From: Paroedura picta
Taxonomy: Eukaryota > Chordata > Lepidosauria > Squamata > Gekkonidae
DNA: 64,000 bases
Direction of reading: 5' to 3'
NCBI RefSeq assembly: GCF_049243985.1
Contig: NC_135379.1
Location: 11,088,501-11,152,500, forward strand
The notes under the pieces are model-generated. The model saw only the letters and a program-made list of their open reading frames with translations, did no database searches and was not told where the DNA came from. A program made the translations under genes and the position numbers. How positions within the stretch are numbered: the stretch's first letter is position 1; the number at the start of each line of letters is the position of its first letter. Below, one piece after another: positions 22,938-35,752 of this stretch.

Positions 22938-23707
22938 CTTCGGTGGCAAATCTTGGGGTATCTCAGTAGAAGTTAATTGTCAGTTATGTAGTTCACAATT
23001 ATCCACCATAATGCACCCAGTGCTCAGTTTTTGCAGGGCTTACAGGAAAAAAATAATGCATTTTCCCACTGCAAAATGCAGGATCCTGAATCCGGTAAAA
23101 ATGTGATTCTCCAATACAAGCAAGTTTTCTCGATCTTGAGGAAGGTTATCTGGATCCCGTGTACCAGTGGCACTGAATTCCTAGCCTAAGGAATCCTAAT
23201 AATGCCTCTGGGAATGAATTTTATTGTGCCGTTCGTAGGCTCTCCTCCCTCTATTGGTACTTCATTTACAAATTCAAAACAATAGCCCGTTAATTCTGCC
23301 GCTTGCAGAATTTAGCTCGGAACATTTAGCTCTGGAGCTAATATTTACACAGGAAAGGATGTGTGGTTGGAATTCTAATGACCGCAAAAAACATCAACAT
23401 AAATGTTAGACGCACAAGTTGATGCATGGTGCCATAAAAGCCTCCATTCTCCCCTTGTGTTTTTCCTGCCCTATAAATTAGGCTGCACAGAGACTCCAAG
23501 GAGATGACTACCATGTCGTGCCTGAATCTCAGGGCTGTAGTAAACCTACAGGGCCCACATGGCTGGTGGACAAGATTCCTGCGTAAGAAGCTTGATCTAC
23601 CACCACTCCACTTGAGGTCTCTGCTACACACATTAATTAAGATTTATGTATTGACACATTTACACCCTACTTTCCATCATCCTTCAAGGTGGCCTTGGTC
23701 CTTCGAT

Positions 23708-23877
23708 GGAGCCAGAAGTGGGCGGGATTTGGGGCAGGGAAGGACCTCAATGGAGTGCAATGCTATGGAGTCCACCCTCCAAAGCAGCCATTTCCTCCAG
23801 GGGAACTGATCCGTTGCCGGGAGATGAGCTGTAAATCCAGGGGATCCCCAGTTCCCACCTGGGGACTGGCATCCTTA
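23708..23877 (+). repeat. family B repeat
   Basis: It has ggagccagaagtgggcggga, gtccaccctccaaagcagcc, gaactgatccgttgccggga and the end acctggggactggcatcc. Confidence 0.7.
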
Positions 23878-23970
23878 CGTTGTTCCACAAATATCTCCTT
23901 GCGGTTAAGGCTCCTGGCATACCATCTTCACACACATAAATGCCCTTGAGATCTGAAGCTCAATGCCATG

Positions 23971-24203
23971 TAGGGTGGCCAGGTTTCCCAGGACACCAGC
24001 AGGGGATGGGGCAGGATATGGGGTTGTGAGCTGCAGGTTGGGAAACTCCTGGAGATTTGGGGGTGGAGCCTGCAGTGGACAGGGCCCTCAGTGCTATAGA
24101 CTCCGCCTTCCATAGCATCCATCTTCTTCATGGGAACTGATGGCTGCAGTCTGGAGATGAGCTCTAATTCCTCGAATTACACCTGGCGGCTGGCATCCCT
24201 AAG
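23971..24203 (+). repeat. family B repeat, near complete
   Basis: It starts tagggtggccaggtttccca and ends ggcggctggcatccctaa, with the full body between. It lies next to the partial copy at 23708. Confidence 0.7.
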
Positions 24204-24349
24204 TCCCCAAATTGTAGAAAAGCTTGCAAACCGCTCTCTGCCTAGCGTGGTCTCCCTCTGGCTTTGGAGCAGGAAGTTAAGACTGACATCTAAAAGGTCC
24301 TCGACTGATGTGTTTGGACCCTGGTTTTTGTGCTGATTTTTGCTGCTGT

Positions 24350-24470
24350 TATTGCAGACGCTGATCTGTTTCGTGATGTTTTGGCCATAGGTTTTTGTGA
24401 GCTGCCTGGGATGCCTTTATTAACGCAAAGGGGGATGTACGACTCTATCAAATCAATAAATAATAAGGAA
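24350..24470 (+). repeat. LINE 3'-end cassette (family L)
   Basis: It reads ttgtgagctgcctgggatgc...ttattaacgcaaaggg...atcaataaataataag, a diverged plus-strand cassette. Confidence 0.45.
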
Positions 24471-24589
24471 ATCGTGGTCTCAGACATTTATCTAGTAATA
24501 TGTATAAATATTTTTAAAAGGGTGGAAAAGACTGCCTGATACGAAACTGAAGACTCTAAAGACATATTGACTCCATGGAGTTATAAGAC

Positions 24590-24599
24590 TCCCCCCCCC

Positions 24600-24683
<84 letters not shown>
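24590..24683. repeat. composite microsatellite C12-(GT)n-(GA)n
   Basis: Twelve C residues (24590-24601) are followed by GT repeats to about 24634 and GA repeats to about 24683. The GA part is a perfect purine/pyrimidine mirror repeat. Confidence 0.95.
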
Positions 24684-24685
<2 letters not shown>

Positions 24686-24689
24686 AGAT

Positions 24690-25735
24690 TTCCTCAAGGA
24701 AAAGCTTCTGTGATATATGCATTTGAAGAATTATGGGCATTGCATCAGAAAAAAATAGTCATGAATGATTTCAGCTACGGAAGGTGGTCACTGCCAACCA
24801 TCACTGTAGACTGCATGCAAAACAGGAGACCCTCCCGGATGCAAAGAAATCTCCCGCAAATGCTTTCAGGTTATTTCTGCAGAGCAGGATTTGAGAATAA
24901 AGCAACCACCTGAGGTTGTTATGGCGGCAGAGAACTGAAGAGCATCTGGAAAGCCAAATTAGAACAAACCTTTCCTGTCTTAAAGACTGTTTATCCAACA
25001 AGACATTCGGTTGCTGTGGCAAATGAAGCCATTTATCCTGATTTTTCAGAGGTGTTTGACTCTCAACAGGAAGGTAAAGCTCTGGATTCGCTTTAAACGC
25101 AGCATGCTTAATAGGCTTCTGAGTACATTTATTATATCACTGGTGAGCACTTAATCACCTAATTCCAGCGCCTAAATGCCTCTGTTTGCATTAATACCTG
25201 CATTAATATTAATGGACACACCTGCAGAGCTTTATATTTTTCATAGCCACTCAGGTAAGGCAGAACACCATATGAGCTGGAGAGACGTCAGCCTCCTTTA
25301 TGTTTTTAAAACATTTGAGTTGCTCTCTGCACAATCCTAAACAGAGTTACACCCTTCTAAGCACGTTGTCTTCCAAGAATCCTGAAAGGCCTCGTTCTGT
25401 TTCGGAAAGTAGTGCAAATGGGTATTTGGAGATGTGTTAATTTAGGTGCCTGAAAAGCATCTGTTTGCAATTTTTCATCTGTTCCAAGTATTGCTGTATA
25501 AGCTCATTTACCGCAATGGACATTTAATCCGGAGCCTGGGTAAACCAAACAATGTGCAATGCCAGAGGCAGGGTTTACTTATCACATGGCATGTGGGTAA
25601 AGTGGCCAGATCAGAGGACTGTCTGGCAGCCAGATGAGGGCTGTTTGCAGGTGGTTGCCCATTCCTAACTCTGCCCCAAGACCCCTTCTGTTCTTTGGAG
25701 GAACGACCATCTAAATCCTTGGAGGTCTCCCATCC
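24690..25735. other. unannotated flank
   Basis: No gene is recognised. The segment caatcctaaacagagttaca at about 25333-25352 resembles one arm of a palindromic squamate repeat that is also part of 6600-6885. Confidence 0.35.
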
Positions 25736-25737
25736 AA

Positions 25738-26195
25738 AATGAAGAAGAGTTGGTTTTTATATCCTGCTTTTCTCTAGAGGTGGGGTGGGTGAGGCTGAGA
25801 AAGCCCTGATACTACTGAAGAAGAAGAAGAGTTGGTTCGTATATGCCGCCTTTCTCTACCTGAAGGAGTCTCAAAGCGGCTTACATTCACCTTCCTTTCC
25901 TCTTCCCACAACAGACACCCTGCGAGGGAGGTGAGGCTGAGAGAGCCCTGATATTACTGGAGAAGAAGAAGAGTTGGTTCTTATATGCTGCTTTTCTCTA
26001 CACAAAGGAGTCTCAAAGCGGCTTACAGTCGCCTTCCCTTTCCTCTCCCCACAACAGACACCCTGTGAGGGAGGTGAGGCTGAGAGAGCCCTGATATTAC
26101 TGAAGAAGAAGAAGAGTTGGTTCGTATATGCTGCTTTTCTCTAACCAAAGGAGTCTCAAAGTGTCTTACATTTCCCTTCCCTTTTAAGTCCCCAA
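25738..26195 (-). repeat. tandem array of truncated SINE 3' halves
   Basis: Four head-to-tail SINE 3' segments follow one another. Each starts GAAGAAGAAGAGTTGGTT and ends gagccctgatattactg (plus sense). Junctions lie near 25817, 25960 and 26102, so the period is about 142 bp. No unit has the tRNA head. Confidence 0.88.
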
Positions 26196-26202
26196 GAAGG
26201 TA

Positions 26203-26252
26203 GGGGGCTGGACTAGATGGCCCTTAGTGGCCTGTTCCATCTCTGCGATTCC
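26203..26252 (+). repeat. CR1 LINE 3' end fragment
   Basis: It has tagggggctggactagatgg and cctgttccatctctgcgatt, the last 50 bp of a CR1-type 3' end. Confidence 0.7.
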
Positions 26253-26837
26253 AATTCTGACTCTAGAGTGGCTTATGAGACCTAAGAGCCAGAGCAATCC
26301 CTTCTTTCATTAGCTTTCATACGTGGGTCAACCTGGGAGTAAGATAGCATTGCCATCATGCAGGGGTGTCTCCAAGATCAGACCCCCCTCTCCATACCTG
26401 CAACCCCCTCCCCCTTGTAAGTCCTTTTTATTCCACTTGTGTGAGGTTTGTTTTGTAAAAACGACAAAACGGATGAAGTACAAGCCTGGTGGGGGAGGGG
26501 GGGAGAAAAAGTGTATTTGCTGCTCTCTACCCAAAGCCCCCCATAAGTTAAGATTTGGCATAATTGGCCACCTGATCTTGGAAAGCTTCATCATTCGCAT
26601 GAGCGGTGGAGTGTGATCACTTATGTAACCGGGAAATATTCCCATGAGCAGAAATCTGCCAGAATTGGCTTTCAGTCAGGTGGCCTGATGAATTAGACTT
26701 TTCTCCTTAAGAAATGGAGGAGAACTGAAGCAGTCCTTGATGTGTCTCTTCTCTTTTCTAGAACGGACACAAGACACTGAATTTCAGAGGAAATGGGTAT
26801 ACTCAGCAAACGTGGCCCTGACTATTATAACATTGTT

Positions 26838-26895
26838 GGGTTTTGGAGGGCCAGCCCTGGTAACTCCTTGTATGGGAGACCACTGAGAAAGTTGG
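26838..26895 (+). repeat. 5S-derived SINE fragment
   Basis: The segment gccagccctggtaactcctt, gtatgggagaccact matches the 5S box C region in the copies at 7256 and 33845. It is short and diverged. Confidence 0.5.
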
Positions 26896-27027
26896 GAGGA
26901 GAAGACAGCAGGCCTGGTTCAAACCAAACCAGCACTGTTCCTCAAGGCTTATGGTCGAGGCCAGGAATTTCACATCGAAGAGCACTGGCCTCTCTGCCTG
27001 AGAACCTCAACTGCAGAACTGAACAAG

Positions 27028-27178
27028 TCCTGGAGATTAGGGGGTGGATCCTGGGGAAGATTGGGTGGGTCCACCCTCCAAAATATCTATTTTCTCAAGG
27101 GGACTGATCTCTGTAGTCTGGAGAAGAGCTGTAAAGACATGGGATCTCCAGGTCCCACCTAGAGGATGCTATCCCTAG
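27028..27178 (+). repeat. family B repeat, partial
   Basis: It has tggagattagggggtggatc, gtccaccctccaaaatatct, gatctctgtagtctggagaa and the end gaggatgctatccctag. Confidence 0.65.
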
Positions 27179-27269
27179 TCTAAACCATGAACTAGAAGGA
27201 TCACCTCTGCCCATTGAAACGTTTCCAAAAGTCAGCATCTGTCTGGTTAAGGGAGCATCCTCTTAATTA

Positions 27270-27452
27270 CTTGGGGTTTGTCACAGCTCTGATGAAGCTG
27301 TTCTGACCAAGCATTAATATCAGGGCTCTCTCAGCCTCACCTCTCTCACAGAGGGTCAGTTGTTGGGAGAGGAAGGGAAAGAGATTGTAAGCTCCTTTGA
27401 GACTCCTTCTGGCAGTGAAAAGTAGAGTATAAAAAGCCAACTCTTCTTCTTT
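27270..27452 (+). repeat. MIR/CORE-like SINE, 5' truncated
   Basis: It starts within the CORE (ttgtcacagctctgatgaag), continues gagactccttctggcagtga and ends aactcttcttctt. Confidence 0.8.
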
Positions 27453-27454
27453 GT

Positions 27455-28660
27455 GTCCCTGAGATTAAAATTTATCACATTGCTTCTGGCTTTCTGTGAG
27501 AATTTAAAGACTTACCGATTGAGACGGGCCTTTGAACACATCCAGCTATATTTTTGAATATAAATTATTTTATTGATCTTAAGTGTCCAAAGATTAAGAA
27601 GCGGGTGTCCAAGGACCGAGAAGTGGCATATGAATTTCCTAAATCAAAGAAGTGCTACTGAGAAGCTGCCCAATTGCAAATAATTAATTCTGCAACATAA
27701 CAAACGTTTTTGGATAGGCTGCAGAATTGTTGTTATGGCAATTAACAAATAAAAAGATATAAAAAATGTAGAGTTCACTGAAATTCTGTAAGATATCCTG
27801 ACACAAGCCTCGGTTATTTCTGTTGACTTTATGTGGGTTTTCAAGCTACAGCTTCTGGAAGTTTCTCAAACAATATGCATGTTAAACAACAACAACAACA
27901 ACAATGATTTATCCTTCTTTCCTGTGTTTGACCAATTTCCTAGTAACGGCAAATCACCTGAAAAATATAATAGGTATACGTTAATGGGCAACTTCATGTT
28001 GTTGTTTTTCCAGCCACCAATATGGTAAACAAGAGCTATAAAACAAGGGATGCATTCGCCAGCTTTTGCCATATCAACTGCAAATTGTTCACAACAATTT
28101 TGCTTTCGTAAGGCACTGCACATCCCCCTTTCCATCACAGTAAGGAAGTAATGGGCAATAAGAGCATGTGGGGAATGCTCTAACTTGGCAGCCAGACTCA
28201 TATTTGCCAGGGGCCGAAACTGAAATGGATGTCTGTTGTCAGGCCGAATGGGGTTTTCGACTGGCTCGAACTACCAAGGCTATGCACATCGAATCAGGAA
28301 TAAGTCCCGGAGAACTCGATGGGACTTCAGAGTACTCATGCAGAGGTTTGTACTTAACATTTGCTAAACCGCTGTGAAAAAAGTTGCGCGCTGATATGAA
28401 AACGTAACCAGCTCAGCCCTTGTGGCAAAGAGGGAGGGTGGCTCTGCCAAGAACAGCCAGCGGCTGGTTCACACAATCCTTCTGGCAAAAATCTGGATTT
28501 CTTTTGCCAGACGCAGAAGGGAAAGGGGACCTTCAATATATTTGGATTCTATTCAATATAAGGCAGTCACAGATGTGTACGGAACCCTAAGCATCCCGCT
28601 GCTCACCATATAGGGATTTCTTGTAAATGAGAAATCCACGGTGTTTCTTTGCCATCATAT
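27455..28660. other. unannotated flank
   Basis: A short (AAC)n run lies at 27887-27903. Otherwise nothing is recognised. Confidence 0.4.
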
Positions 28661-28661
28661 A

Positions 28662-28878
28662 GGGGTGCCAATCCCCAGGTGGGACCTGGGGACCCCCCCA
28701 GATTTACAGCTCATCTCCAGGTGACAGAGATCAATTCCCCTGGGGAAAATGGCCACTTTGGAGGGTGGGTCCATAAAATTATGCTCCAATGAGGTCCCTC
28801 CCTGCCCCAAATCCTGCCCATACCTGGCTCCACCCCCAACATCTCCAAGTATTTCCCAACCCTGAGCTGGCAACCTGT
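28662..28878 (-). repeat. family B repeat, minus orientation
   Basis: It starts aggggtgccaatccccaggt and ends gagctggcaacctg. The internal sequence cagctcatctccaggtgac...ggtccctccctgcccc is the complement of the plus-strand copies. Confidence 0.7.
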
Positions 28879-29137
28879 CGCTGTCCCACCCTAAACTTAT
28901 GGAAACAAATCAGGTGACTTGCCATTAACACCACAGGTTCTCCACACACCATACCTTGTCCCCATCCTATTTATGTCCCCTTGTCCCTCCAAGCAGCTCA
29001 GGGCAGTGTATAGCTCCCCCCACCCTGTTCTCCTCCCAACAGCCCCATGAGGTAGGCTAGGGGAGTAGGCAGGAACTGACCAATGATCACACTTTAACCC
29101 CTTCCTTCCCCCTCTATACCCCTATCAGTGCTTTATT

Positions 29138-29370
29138 CTAATCTGGTCAGTTAGGTTTGATTCCCTGCTCATCCACATGCAGCCACCTAGGTGACCTTGA
29201 GCTCTTCAAAGCCCTGATAATGCTGTTGTGACTGAACAGTAATGTCAGGGCTCTCTCAGCCTCCCCTCCCTCACAGGGTGTCTGTTGTGGGGAGAGAAAA
29301 GGGAAGGCGACTGTAAGCCGCTTTGAGCTTCCTTCGGGCAGTGAAAAGTGGGGTATAAAAACCCACAATG
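29138..29370 (+). repeat. MIR/CORE-like SINE, head-truncated
   Basis: It starts at the B-box region (taggtttgattccctgctca) and runs to cagtgaaaagtggggtataa. The long-subfamily middle block is present (gctgttgtgactgaacagta). Confidence 0.8.
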
Positions 29371-29436
29371 GTTTCTGGTGAGGGTTGGTGACCCCTTGTC
29401 CTTGACGCTAACTTTTAGTGCATGCACAAGCTAAAG

Positions 29437-29532
29437 CAGGGGTAGTCAAACTGTGGCCCTCCAGATGTCCATGGACTACAATTCCCATGAGCCCCTGCCA
29501 GCATTTGGAGGACTGCAATTTGACTACCCCTG
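29437..29532. mobile_element. palindromic hAT MITE, internally deleted (family A1)
   Basis: It is 96 bp; the left arm is complete to the centre and the right arm retains only its last 30 bp or so. The target duplication agctaaag is exact at 29429-29436 and 29533-29540. Confidence 0.9.
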
Positions 29533-29544
29533 AGCTAAAGGGAC

Positions 29545-30495
29545 AAGGATATCTTCACAGATACATCCTTCAAATTTGAGTTTTTAACAAGGGATTACCC
29601 ATGATGTTCGAGGTTGGGAGACAGGGCATCCTAAAACCAGAGAACAGTCTGCAGGCATGCAGAACCCTTTCCCTTGCTGAAGCGCTACAGGTCCGGGCCT
29701 GCGCGGCTGCTGCAACCCCAGCCAAGGTGCTCACTCATCAGCTAAACTGGATCAGGGTGCCTCCTTATCGCTGGATTTTGCTGATTGGATCCACTGTTTC
29801 TAAGGCCCACAGCCTGGGCCCTTAAGGTCCCCTGGGATGCCTGTGCTTGCAAAGGGTTGGGACGGAGTTCTGTCACAATCTCTCCCAGCTCCTGCAAAAC
29901 TGATGCATCACCTTTCCATAGCCACATCAGGACACTTCTGCAGGGAATCTGAAATCCGTTTCTGGTCGCACAGGAACCGGACAAAAAGCAAAGATTAAAA
30001 GGTGGAAAGGGAGGCTTGCAAAGGGAGAAGAGAATCAGAGCTGTCTGTAATAGTAAATATGTAGGTGCGAGGCTTAATTTGGACTAGCGTGCCTAGGATT
30101 TGGCTCTCAACTTTAAAAAAGGTCACCCCTTGACCCCAAATAATAAACCAACAAGCACCTTGTATTTCTGGGATTAGGGGTTGGGGTTTGCTCAGCATCT
30201 TCAGCTTCCTTCAAGCCCTGGTTTTCATTTGATTTATGGAATTATTACATTGTTAAAGTTTTGAAATCTGTAAATAAATAATTACCAAGGATAGCACATT
30301 TAGCAGCGGCCAATTGCCCAATCCCCAGTCCGCAGCATGCCCCAGTGTAGTCACAAGGACGAGTACACCGAACTGGCAAAACTTGCCATCTAAACTTGCC
30401 TCAAAGAAAACCATATCCCTGTTCCATCTAACACCTTAGCTTTTAGGGAAAGTCTCCCCCTGTGTTTCTGTGACACAATTTTGATGAGATTCTCA
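29545..30495. other. unannotated 5' flank
   Basis: No gene, RNA gene or named repeat is recognised here. Confidence 0.4.
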
Positions 30496-30502
30496 TGAAG
30501 GC

Positions 30503-30725
30503 ATACCGGAGAGCCAGTGCGGGGCAGAGGGTCAGACCAATATCCGAGAGACCTGGGTTTGAATCTCCATCCATGCCAAGGAAGCTCGCTGGGTCACCTC
30601 AGGCCTGTTACACCCTCTCAGCCTGTACTCCCTCGCAGGGCTATTGGGAGGATAAAATAGAGGAGAGCATGTTGTCAGCTTCTTCAGGTCTCCATTGGGG
30701 TGAAAAGGGGCATGAATTGGGCAAT
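30503..30725 (+). repeat. second tRNA-derived SINE subfamily
   Basis: The head (gagagccagtgcggggcaga), B box (gggtttgaatctc), CORE (tgggtcacctcaggcctgtt) and 3' domain (tctccattggggtgaaaagg) differ from the common SINE in the last domain. A related 3' half lies at 49470-49605. It is the last repeat before the CpG island. Confidence 0.7.
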
Positions 30726-30889
30726 GCTCTCTAAATGGTTATCCTGACAGCACCCGGCTCAAGGGTGTCCCTTGGGCTTCATGGCTGAGCCAGGATTTGA
30801 CCCCAAAATTGACAACTCCTAGGCCAGGCCTCAACTCACAAGTCCCATAGGTTCTCCAATAACTCCTAGGCCCATCCATTGCACTGCTT

Positions 30890-32521
<1,632 letters not shown>

Positions 32522-32620
32522 TAGGATCACCTCATTCCAGGGTTGTGGGATTGCAGGGCGTGCTTTCCCCATAACTGTGGGATTTAGGGGGCGGGGGGGG
32601 GGCAGGCTGATGCTCCAAGG

Positions 32621-32757
32621 CCGGGGTATTCAACCTGTGGATCCTCCAGATGTCCATGGACTACAATCCCCATGAGCCACTGCCAGCTAACGCTGGCAGG
32701 GGCTCATGGGAATTGTAGTCCATGGACATCTGGAGGACCACAGGTTGACTACCCCTG
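32621..32757. mobile_element. palindromic hAT MITE (family A2)
   Basis: It is a 137-bp palindrome starting ccggggtattcaacctgtgg. The flanks ctccaagg (32613-32620) and ctccgagg (32758-32765) match at 7 of 8. This target lacks the central TA. Confidence 0.92.
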
Positions 32758-33121
32758 CTCCGAGGCACCGCAGTGGTTGCATTCCCCTTTGCGCAGCTGA
32801 CTTTTCAAACCTCAGCAACTGGTGAACGGGGCTGCCGCTGGAGTGTGTGTGCACGTTCCTACACCTTCCTTCATCTCCCAGAGAATGCATTTTCTCCCTC
32901 AGGTTTTGCAAGGAGAAGCAAACTTTGTTGCTGATGATCTTTGGCAAACCTGGACATTGACCTAAAGATGTGAAAGGCTCCTCCTCTGAGGGAGGATGTG
33001 TGAATTAGCTGTAAAATTAATGTCTGAAAACACACTCCCCAAACCTTGATGTTCCTTAGCATCATCCAGTGGCTTGCTTCATTCCGGGGTTCTTATTGCA
33101 GTCAGGGGTTCTTATTGCAGT

Positions 33122-33257
33122 CAGGGATAGTCAAACTGCGGCCCTCCTGATGTCTGCGGACTACAATTCCCATGAGCCCCTGCCAGCATTCGCTGGCAGG
33201 GGCTCCTGGGAATTGTAGTCCACGGACATTGGGAGGGCCGCAGTTTGACTACCCCTG
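33122..33257. mobile_element. palindromic hAT MITE (family A1)
   Basis: It is a 136-bp palindrome. The flanks do not match (attgcagt versus atagagag). A 19-bp tandem duplication of ggttcttattgcagtcagg-type sequence lies immediately to the left and may have disturbed the target site. Confidence 0.9.
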
Positions 33258-33844
33258 ATAGAGAGTTTCCCTAATCCTGGTGCCTGGTTTTCCTGAGTTG
33301 ACTCTGACCACTTCCTACTTTGGTTTCAAATGCTGCGTTCAAAAGACAAATGCAGTAGATACAGTGCTGATTTTGAAAAGGCTTTCTCCTGGGGAATAGG
33401 AAGTGACTTATTGGAACCAAAAATAGGGCCTTGGAAAGTAAGGACAGCGTGCTTTTCAGGAGTGTTTTTTCTTTCCAGCTCGATTCCCCCATCCAGCCAA
33501 ACAAAGTGCAGGGAAACCCCTTGTTGTGGAAAAGAGAGACGGACCTCCAGTAAGGGTCGAATTCAAAGGGTTGTGAGTCGCAGCAGGGATGCTGGTACAG
33601 GGCAGGCTGGGGCAGAGAGGGGGAGTGACCCTTCATCTGTACGGGTCCATTTCAGTCCATTTCAGGCCGGGTGAACGAAGGTGTCCCCGTATTCCCATTC
33701 TAGTTTGTTTATGTTGATGTTTCGCCAGTTTCTCGCTGTGACTGAAGGCGGATTACAAAAGTGCAGAAAACAGTAAATGCAAAAGACAGCAGTGGAGAAA
33801 ACAAGAAACAGCAAAAGACACACAATAAACAGTGCGGCGGATCA

Positions 33845-34070
33845 CGTGGTGAAAAGTGCCACCAAGTTGTGGTTGACTTAGGACGAACCCCTCATTGGGT
33901 TTTCAAGGCAAGAGAGTTCCCAGGTGATTTGCTATTGCCCAGCTCTGTATTGCCACCCAACACTTCCTTTGTGGTCTCTCGCCCAAATGCTAACCAGGGC
34001 AGGCCATGCTTAGCTTCTGCAGCTTGAGAAGATCAGGGAAGCTTGGGCTACCCATGCCAGTCTAGGGTAA
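33845..34070 (-). repeat. 5S-rRNA-derived SINE, near full length
   Basis: On the minus strand the head reads cttccctgatcttctcaagc, agaagctaagcatggcc, gccctggttagcatttgggc, gagagacc (5S boxes). Then come gcaatagcaaatcacctggg, cttgccttgaaaaccca and the tail cctaagtcaaccacaacttg. Confidence 0.82.
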
Positions 34071-34072
34071 CT

Positions 34073-35220
34073 GAACTGGAAAGCATTGCAACCCAATGAA
34101 GCTGTCTGAGGCATGGCACAGTCATTGCTGAGTCTCAGGAGCAGCATATTTCCTCATCTGTAACAGGCCCGAGACCTGTGGTTATCTTGCGTCTTATGGG
34201 CTTGCTTCTTAGCTGACTTGCCTGGCTGAGAAGGATGCCAGGCTGTGACTCCTGGGCATGTCGGTGGCCTAAGCCTTTGGCTTTCAGAAGCCGTGTCTGG
34301 TGACTTGTTCAGTGCTATAGACAAGACCACACCTCTCTAGGTCACAGTGCTTGATGCTTTTGTCATCCAGACTTAGTTACTGGGATGGCTCCTCTGCTGT
34401 TCTAGAATCATAGAGTTGGAAGGGACCTCCTTGGTCATCTAGTCCAACCCCCTCACTGTGCAGGACATGCCCCCCCCCGTATTCTTTTATGGAACTTTGG
34501 GGCTGGGAAATGTACATCCCTTTCTGACTTCATTGCTCTCCTGTGGATTGAGGAGCCTCCTTCCACCTACTAGGTGGAATCCATTCAAAGAAATAAAGAC
34601 TCCCATGTCTTGTTGGCCATTACTCCTCCAAAGAGCTGTCTGCCAGTGCCTGTACTTTGAGACTGTTAGGTTGGCTAAGGCTTTTGACACTGGTAGTCCA
34701 CCCAGGATATGAAAGGCAAGGCAGTTCCTGGAGATCATGCCATGAAAACTGAATTTTGGAATGTTTTCAAATAGCCCTTTGGGACAGAGCAGCAAGTGTT
34801 ATACCAGTGTGCTTCTTAGAATATTTGGATTTGGCTTGAGTGGATGGGGTAGTTCAGGATGGGTCTAGGTGAATAAAATAATTTTTATTTAATGGAAGGC
34901 TGCAGAACCATCTCCGGGGCTCTGTGAAGGGGTACACCTCTCTCAGATGTCTTGTCACCACTTTTTTGTTCCACTCTTGCCCTAATGAACTCAGAATTAC
35001 ATGCATGAATCCTCACCACAGCCTTAGCTAGTGAGAGAGGTTAGGTACAGAGGGACACCTAGGCCAGACATTTTGGTTTAGGGCCCAGTGGAGATTTGAA
35101 CCCATACCTTGGTAGCTCAGAACTCTTTAGTGTTCGCTCTCAGATAAATTTTCACCTGGAGATCTTCCCATTATTGTATCGGTGGGCCATGATACTGTTC
35201 CAGCAATCTTGTAGGCTAAA
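34073..35220 (+). other. intronic sequence with a CR1 end at 34403
   Basis: Apart from the CR1 fragment at 34403-34466 nothing is recognised. A segment at about 35020-35110 resembles the end of a SINE or LINE without a firm assignment. Confidence 0.35.
34403..34466 (-). repeat. CR1 LINE 3' end
   Basis: In plus sense: agaatcatagagttggaagg, gacctccttggtcatctagt, ccaaccccctcactgtgcag, the exact complement of a CR1 3' terminus. Confidence 0.87.
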
Positions 35221-35221
35221 C

Positions 35222-35321
35222 CAGGAGTAGTCAACCTGTGATCCTCCAGATGTCCATGGACTACAATTCCCATGAGCCCCTTCCAGCATAGTCCATGGGC
35301 ATTGTAGTCCAGATGTCGATG
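35222..35321. mobile_element. hAT MITE, rearranged (family A2)
   Basis: The left arm (caggagtagtcaacctgtga...gagccccttccagc) is intact. The right side is a scrambled remnant (tagtccatgggcattgtagt). The left flank ggctaaac has a central TA. Confidence 0.78.
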
Positions 35322-35668
35322 GGTTTGGGGTTACAAGAACTGTAGCGATTGCCTCTCTTTCTTTTCGCTGTCATTCCTTCCTTCTCCATCAAACCATAGT
35401 TTGAACTGTAGCCTGAAGGCTGCATATAATGAGAAAAAAGAGTGGCGGATACATTTTGCAACATGTTTTGCAGGCGATACTACTTTCCATTGGAAAGTAC
35501 AGGCAGCAGACTATGAATATCGGATGCTTTATGACCCTTGCCCTGTTTTTCTAGTGGAGATAAGCTGGGAATGAAATGAGAGAAATTACTCATATACCTT
35601 GATTTCGAAATAAGAGGAGCAAATAGTTGGTGGTGTATTGAAACATTTGAAATAGTGATAGTATATAT

Positions 35669-35744
35669 CAGGGGTAGTCAACCTGTGTTCCTCCAGATGT
35701 TCATGGGAATTGTAATCTGGAGGACCACAGGTTGACTACCCCTG
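35669..35744. mobile_element. palindromic hAT MITE, 76-bp deletion derivative (family A2)
   Basis: Both termini are complete but the centre is deleted (gatgttcatgggaattgta). The target copies gtatatat (35661-35668) and gtgtatat (35745-35752) match at 7 of 8, TA-centred. Confidence 0.9.
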
Positions 35745-35752
35745 GTGTATAT

